From the NCBI GenBank assembly GCA_013697395.1, contig JACCWY010000089.1, forward strand, positions 1-8,852: a DNA stretch of 8,852 nt, read 5' to 3'. The translations under genes were made by a program, and so were the position numbers. Below are positions 6,167 to 8,852 of the stretch, one piece after another. Within the stretch, counting starts at the first letter, position 1; each line of letters begins with the position of its first letter. The notes under the pieces are model-generated. The model was given only the letters and a program-made list of their open reading frames with translations. It ran no database searches and was not told the DNA's origin. The DNA is from Chloroflexota bacterium (lineage in GTDB: Bacteria > Chloroflexota > Limnocylindria > QHBO01).

Positions 6167-6817
6167 TCACCAACGGAATCGCTGGACCAGTGCGATCAGT
6201 GGAAGGCTCACGTCGATGAATGTCACGCCAGGCGGGGTCGGCCCGAGCGACGAGTAGAAGCCGGCCCGCCCACTATTGGTCGAGGTCACGCGACGCAAGG
6301 TGACCGTCCCTCCGAGCTCGTACCGGACGGCAGATTCCCGCGCCCCGCTGACTGTTGAGTCCTCGATGACGATGTTCCGCAGGGTGGCGTCCCAGAACTC
6401 GACGGCATGACGGGTTCCGGTCACGGCCATGTGCCGAACGGTGACGTTGTTGGCGTTCGGCTCCCCGACGGCAGAGTGATAGAACGTGACCGCCGTATTG
6501 ACGCCACCCGACCCGTCCACGGTGCAGCCGTCGATGAGGATGTCGTGGACGCCGGGACTCTGTGCCTTGGAGAAGTAGATGGAGTGATCGCCCGACCCCG
6601 GATTAACGGACGTAATCGACCGAGCGATCGTCATGTTGAGCAGGGTGATGTGGTGTGGTGGGACGGGGACGACGCTCCCGCTCTGGCCAAACACGATGAC
6701 GCCGGTCTGCGTCGGCTCCGCATTCGCGAACCGGAAGCCTTGCCAGGTCTGGTCGTGTACCCCGTCGCGGAAGGCGAGGCCGATCCAGCCCGTCGCACCA
6801 CCGCCCGAGAGCGTCAC
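6167..6817 (-). CDS. Right-handed beta-helix protein, C-terminal fragment after frameshift
   Basis: This frame carries most of the parallel beta-helix of the exported protein begun at 7764. It shows rungs of about 20-25 residues with repeated hydrophobic strands: HHITLLNMTIARS, HDILIDGCTVDGSG, NNVTVRHMAVTGTRH, RNIVIEDSTVSGAR, GTVTLRRVTSTNSGR. Such folds are typical of pectate-lyase-like polysaccharide-active or surface proteins; no catalytic residues can be assigned. The homologous coding actually begins upstream, at about 6928 (VVPDAHSS through to VRAETVGG, 37 codons with no start codon), so the gene is one unit with the upstream fragment, broken by a frameshift. GTG 6817 overlaps the stop of the upstream fragment as GTGA, so re-initiation there could yield a 216-residue piece lacking the first rungs and any signal peptide. 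A sequencing error remains possible. Confidence 0.7.
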   Translation of the reverse strand: MTLSGGGATGWIGLAFRDGVHDQTWQGFRFANAEPTQTGVIVFGQSGSVVPVPPHHITLLNMTIARSITSVNPGSGDHSIYFSKAQSPGVHDILIDGCTVDGSGGVNTAVTFYHSAVGEPNANNVTVRHMAVTGTRHAVEFWDATLRNIVIEDSTVSGARESAVRYELGGTVTLRRVTSTNSGRAGFYSSLGPTPPGVTFIDVSLPLIALVQRFRW

Positions 6818-7764
6818 CCCGCCAACCGTCTCGGCGCGGACGAGGACCGGGCGGGTGCGGCCTGCGAACCGCTGGTCGATCCAGAGTCCGCTGACCTGGC
6901 CGGTGCTGGAGTGCGCGTCGGGGACGACATATAGGTCCCGTTCGCCACGACGATCTCGGTGACCGTGTTGTCGGCCAGCTTTGTGAGCAGGGCCGGGATC
7001 GAGGTCACCCTGACAGACGTGGCCGGCGCTGCTGTCGGCGTCGCGGTCGGCTTCGGCGTAGGGGTGGGCGTCGCGGTCGGCGTGGGAGCGACGGTCGCGG
7101 TCGGTACCGGGTCTGCCGTGGGGTCGGGAATGTCCGGCGCGGCAGGGATCAGGGCACCCGCGTCATCCGCTGGCGGCTCCGTGCCGGTGTCGCGGTGAAC
7201 GACGAGGGCATCAAGCGCCACGGTTGGGTGTCCGGTGGTGCCGACAACGACGATCGCGATCCGGTGTGTGCCGACGGCATCCCAGGACTTCTGAAAGAGG
7301 ACACGCGCGGGACGGAAGGCATCGCTCCACGTGCTCACCGTCTTCACATAGGTGCCGTCAATGTAGACGCGCGCCCTGCCGCGGGTCAGGCCAATCGGGC
7401 CAACCCACGCGACAGCAGCGCCGACGAACTTCAGACTTGCCTTTGCGCCCGCATCTTCCGCTGCGCGTGCCTTGCCACCAAGGTAATTCGGGTAGTAGAC
7501 ACTGACCCAGGCGCCGCGGTAGTTGATTGAGCGGTTGCCCTCCTGAAAGACGGACACGCTCGAGGTCTCGGACCACTCGGCGAGCCGTTGGCGCGCCGAT
7601 GGAGGCGCCGCCTGAGCGCCCGCACCTGGCAGCACCAACGCTGCGAACGTGAGGATCATTGCCCCCGTGGAGAGCCAATCGCGGACGCGACGATTGGCGT
7701 GAGGTACGGGCTGTGCAGCTGGGCGCCCGTCATCGGCAAGCCAACGCTCTCCATTCCAAAACAT
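6814..7764 (-). CDS. Exported beta-helix protein, N-terminal fragment up to frameshift
   Basis: Starts at ATG 7764 (MFWNGERWLADDGRP) with GGAG 9 bases upstream; an in-frame TTG at 7800 would add 12 residues and is less likely. Residues 1-29 are polar with an RRVRD cluster, 31-48 are a hydrophobic signal/anchor segment, followed by GAQAAPP. Residues 65-190 form a beta-rich module (GAKASLKFVGAAVAWVGP, ARVYIDGTYVKTV, HRIAIVVVGTTGHPTVALDALVV) seen in extracellular carbohydrate-associated proteins. A Pro/Thr/Ala linker covers 213-249, and the beta-helix begins with VRVTSIPALLTKLADNTVTE and NGTY (275-278). After Y278 the frame is lost: 38 more codons rich in Ser, Pro and Arg run out of register to the stop at 6814. 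Repaired full length is about 532 residues. Likely a wall- or surface-attached glycan-interacting protein; the function is not identified. Confidence 0.75.
   Translation of the reverse strand: MFWNGERWLADDGRPAAQPVPHANRRVRDWLSTGAMILTFAALVLPGAGAQAAPPSARQRLAEWSETSSVSVFQEGNRSINYRGAWVSVYYPNYLGGKARAAEDAGAKASLKFVGAAVAWVGPIGLTRGRARVYIDGTYVKTVSTWSDAFRPARVLFQKSWDAVGTHRIAIVVVGTTGHPTVALDALVVHRDTGTEPPADDAGALIPAAPDIPDPTADPVPTATVAPTPTATPTPTPKPTATPTAAPATSVRVTSIPALLTKLADNTVTEIVVANGTYMSSPTRTPAPARSADSGSTSGSQAAPARSSSAPRRLAG
6926..6933 (-). other. Frameshift site in the beta-helix gene
   Basis: Read on minus, the coding strand has ACC TAT followed by ATGTCGTC. The upstream frame reads TAT ATG TCG TCC and loses all homology-like structure, while the downstream frame begins GTC GTC CCC GAC (VVPD) at 6928. 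One base missing before AT would restore NGTY-x-VVPDAHSS, with x = His if the lost base is C. Removing the AT dinucleotide (a TA/AT slip) would also restore register, one residue shorter. Confidence 0.75.
7021..7120. repeat. Low-complexity repeat encoding the Pro/Thr linker
   Basis: Degenerate repeats of GTCGCGGTCGG and GGCGTGGG-like units on plus correspond on the coding strand to Thr-Pro and Ala-Thr-Pro repeats (residues about 213-249 of the exported protein). The run is short-period and imperfect, so copy number may vary between strains. It explains several Gly/Val-rich reading frames on the opposite strand that are not genes. Confidence 0.65.
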
Positions 7765-7843
7765 TGATGGAAGCTCCGTTCGGCGACCCGGCTGACTCAA
7801 TGAGTCCCGTGGCTTTGCGTCCCCGCCTCGCGACGGGTTGGCC

Positions 7844-8598
7844 GTGCCCCCTGGAGTGGTGTGAATCGTCAGCGGACGCGTCGGTCAGGACGCCAGCAGC
7901 ACGGTCTTGGCTCGCTCCACCTCCTTGGTCGTCTGATCATCGCCGGGCGGGTCAAGCCGCGCCATCGAGCCCTCGGACAGGTAGCGCCGTTCGGCGATGG
8001 CCCACTCGTCATGGATCTCGAGCAGGACGGCGCCGGCCAGGCGGGTGACCGCCAGCTCGTTGGGGAAGATGCCGACCACGTCGCTGCGGCGCTTGACCTC
8101 CTTGTTGACCCGCTCCAATGGGTTGGTCGACCAGATCTTCTTCCAGTGGCCGACCGGGAAGGCGCTGAAGGCGGTGACATCGGCCTTGGCCTCGGCCAGC
8201 ATGGCGGCCACGGTCGGGAAGCGCGGGCTGAGCCGGGTGACGATCTCGTCGAGCTGCTCGCTGACCGCGGCCGCGTCGGGCTGGGCGAAGATGGTGCGGA
8301 TCGCGGCCAACACCATCTCGGCGCTGCCCTTCGGGATGCGGGTCAGCACGTTGCGCGGGAAGTGAACCCTGCATCGTTGCCAGGCGGCACCCAGCAGGAC
8401 CGCCCCGATGGCGTTCTTGAGGCCCTCGTGCGCGTCGGAAATGACGAGCCGCACGCCAGCCAGCCCTCGTGCCCGCAGCGAGCGCAGGAAGGCGGTCCAG
8501 AACGCGCCGTCCTCGCTGTCGCCGACCGCGCAGCCGAGCACCTCGCGGTCGCCGCTGGCGGTGACCCCGGTGGCGATGACGATCGCCTTGGACACGAC
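7844..8598 (-). mobile_element. IS256-family element remnant
   Basis: The remnant consists of the 3' part of an IS256-type transposase gene plus a probable terminal region between its stop (7885) and the start region of the exported-protein gene. The stretch around 7844-7870 (TGCCCCCTGGAGTGGTGTG onward) has the GTGGTGTRA-like look of IS256-group ends in high-GC hosts, but the outer boundary and any 8-9 bp target duplication cannot be fixed from one end, so 7844 is approximate. The right limit is the IS481 junction at 8598/8599. It lies only about 80-100 bases upstream of the exported-protein start and may have displaced that gene's promoter. Confidence 0.6.
7885..8598 (-). pseudogene. IS256-family transposase, C-terminal part, interrupted
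   Basis: About 237 codons encode the C-terminal half of a mutator-type (DDE, Transposase_mut) transposase; full-length relatives are about 400 residues. Counting from the GTG at 8595, recognisable parts are VSKAIVIATGV at the start, the second catalytic Asp in VISDAHEGLKNAI (D54), the conserved CRVHF (C75, H78), and the third catalytic residue in NPLERVNKEVKRR (E161). The first catalytic Asp, normally in a YLDATY-like motif upstream of the VVSK segment, is missing because an IS481-type element interrupts the gene at 8598/8599. The apparent GTG start at 8595 is only the second Val codon of the conserved VVSK and not a real start. The fragment cannot transpose by itself. Confidence 0.9.
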
Positions 8599-8625
8599 TG
8601 TGCAACTGACGATGGCCGATCACAC
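8599..8625. repeat. Terminal inverted repeat of the IS481-family element
   Basis: The end begins TGTGCAACTGACGATGG at 8599, a TGT start typical of IS481-family termini. The transposase stop codon (8622-8620 on minus) lies inside it, as is common for this family. The flanking target bases on the left are GACACGAC; any duplication should recur at the other end of the element, outside the window. Confidence 0.65.
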
Positions 8626-8852
8626 CGGGACCTGGGTCTTCTGGCGCAGTCTCTCATAAGGCGTCTGGCCACTGAGACCGCCGTGCGGGCGGTCGAAGTT
8701 GTAGAAGTCCTCCCACTGCTGGAGGCGCTCGGCGAAGAGACCGGACTCGTCGATGACCACGCCTTCGAGGAGCTTGTAGAACTCGTCAGCGTCGATCCGG
8801 TGCGACCGCTCGACCTTGCCATTGAGGCGCGGGGTCGCGGGCCGGATGTAGA
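8620..8852 (-). CDS. IS481-family transposase (rve integrase core), C-terminal 76 residues
   Basis: Frame open at the right edge; only the last 76 residues are present, about a quarter of a typical transposase of this family. It includes TPRLNGKVERSHRIDADEFY, whose Glu (residue 14 of the visible part) is the last member of the DDE catalytic triad, then LQQWEDFYNFDRPHGGLSGQ and TPYERLRQK, the usual ending of these integrases. The stop codon TGA lies within the terminal inverted repeat. No defect is visible in the part seen, so the element could be intact. IS3-family transposases share the fold, but the absence of a two-frame signature here and the TGT terminus favour IS481. Confidence 0.85.
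   Translation of the reverse strand, partial: YIRPATPRLNGKVERSHRIDADEFYKLLEGVVIDESGLFAERLQQWEDFYNFDRPHGGLSGQTPYERLRQKTQVPV

Larger units (their letters stand above)
8599..8852 (-). mobile_element. IS481-family insertion sequence, one end, continues beyond window
   Basis: Comprises the terminal repeat at 8599 and the 3' end of an integrase-core transposase gene; the rest lies to the right of the window. It is inserted inside the IS256 transposase gene in the same orientation. Confidence 0.75.

Noticed and set aside
7021..7120. Possible CRISPR-like or tandem-repeat array
   Set aside because: Short, imperfect units with no spacers; fully explained by Thr-Pro coding.
6959..7198. Gly/Val-rich 79-residue plus-strand frame resembling a repetitive small protein
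   Set aside because: It is the reverse strand of the Pro/Thr linker repeat in the exported protein.
8009..8822. Other minus-strand frames through the IS region (204 and 159 codons)
   Set aside because: Arg/Ser/Pro-rich alternate-frame translations across the IS256/IS481 junction; the true frames carry transposase motifs.

Overview
High-GC bacterial chromosome fragment with GTG and TTG starts, F420-type chemistry and a Pro/Thr-rich extracellular linker. This style fits an uncultivated soil Chloroflexota or Actinomycetota lineage. That placement is inferred from composition and gene style only; there is no rRNA or other marker gene here.

Bases 1-6095 hold a sugar-modification block of five genes in alternating orientation. 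From the left: a C-methyltransferase of the TylCIII/TcaB9 type on the minus strand, open at the left edge (C-MT1, start 1194); a UDP-galactopyranose-mutase/protoporphyrinogen-oxidase-like FAD enzyme on plus (1344-2702); a minus-strand pair made of a second, divergent C-methyltransferase (C-MT2, 4928-3636) and an F420/FMN-type luciferase-like oxidoreductase (3639-2680), joined by an ATGA stop/start overlap; and a CDP-glucose 4,6-dehydratase on plus (5001-6095). Two divergent intergenic regions (1195-1343 and 4929-5000) serve as promoter regions. The simplest reading is a pathway to a 4-keto-6-deoxyhexose that is then C-methylated and redox-edited, that is, a branched deoxyhexose for surface glycan or a glycosylated metabolite. 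No cytidylyltransferase, glycosyltransferase or transporter is in the window, so the pathway is incomplete here.

Bases 6167-7764 (minus) encode one exported protein: signal/anchor segment, beta-rich module, Pro/Thr linker and right-handed parallel beta-helix. It is split by a frameshift at about 6926-6933; restoring one base after the codon at 6933-6931 gives a continuous protein of about 532 residues. A bidirectional terminator-like hairpin lies between it and the dehydratase gene.

Bases about 7844-8852 are insertion-sequence debris: the C-terminal part of an IS256-family transposase, cut at 8598/8599 by an IS481-family element in the same orientation that runs off the right edge. The junction falls exactly inside a conserved IS256 coding motif, so this is a nested insertion.

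The most interesting material is the pair of C-methyltransferases, whose substitutions fall on opposite halves of the known catalytic residue set, with one of them translationally coupled to an F420-type oxidoreductase. I see no defence system, CRISPR array, tRNA or rRNA.
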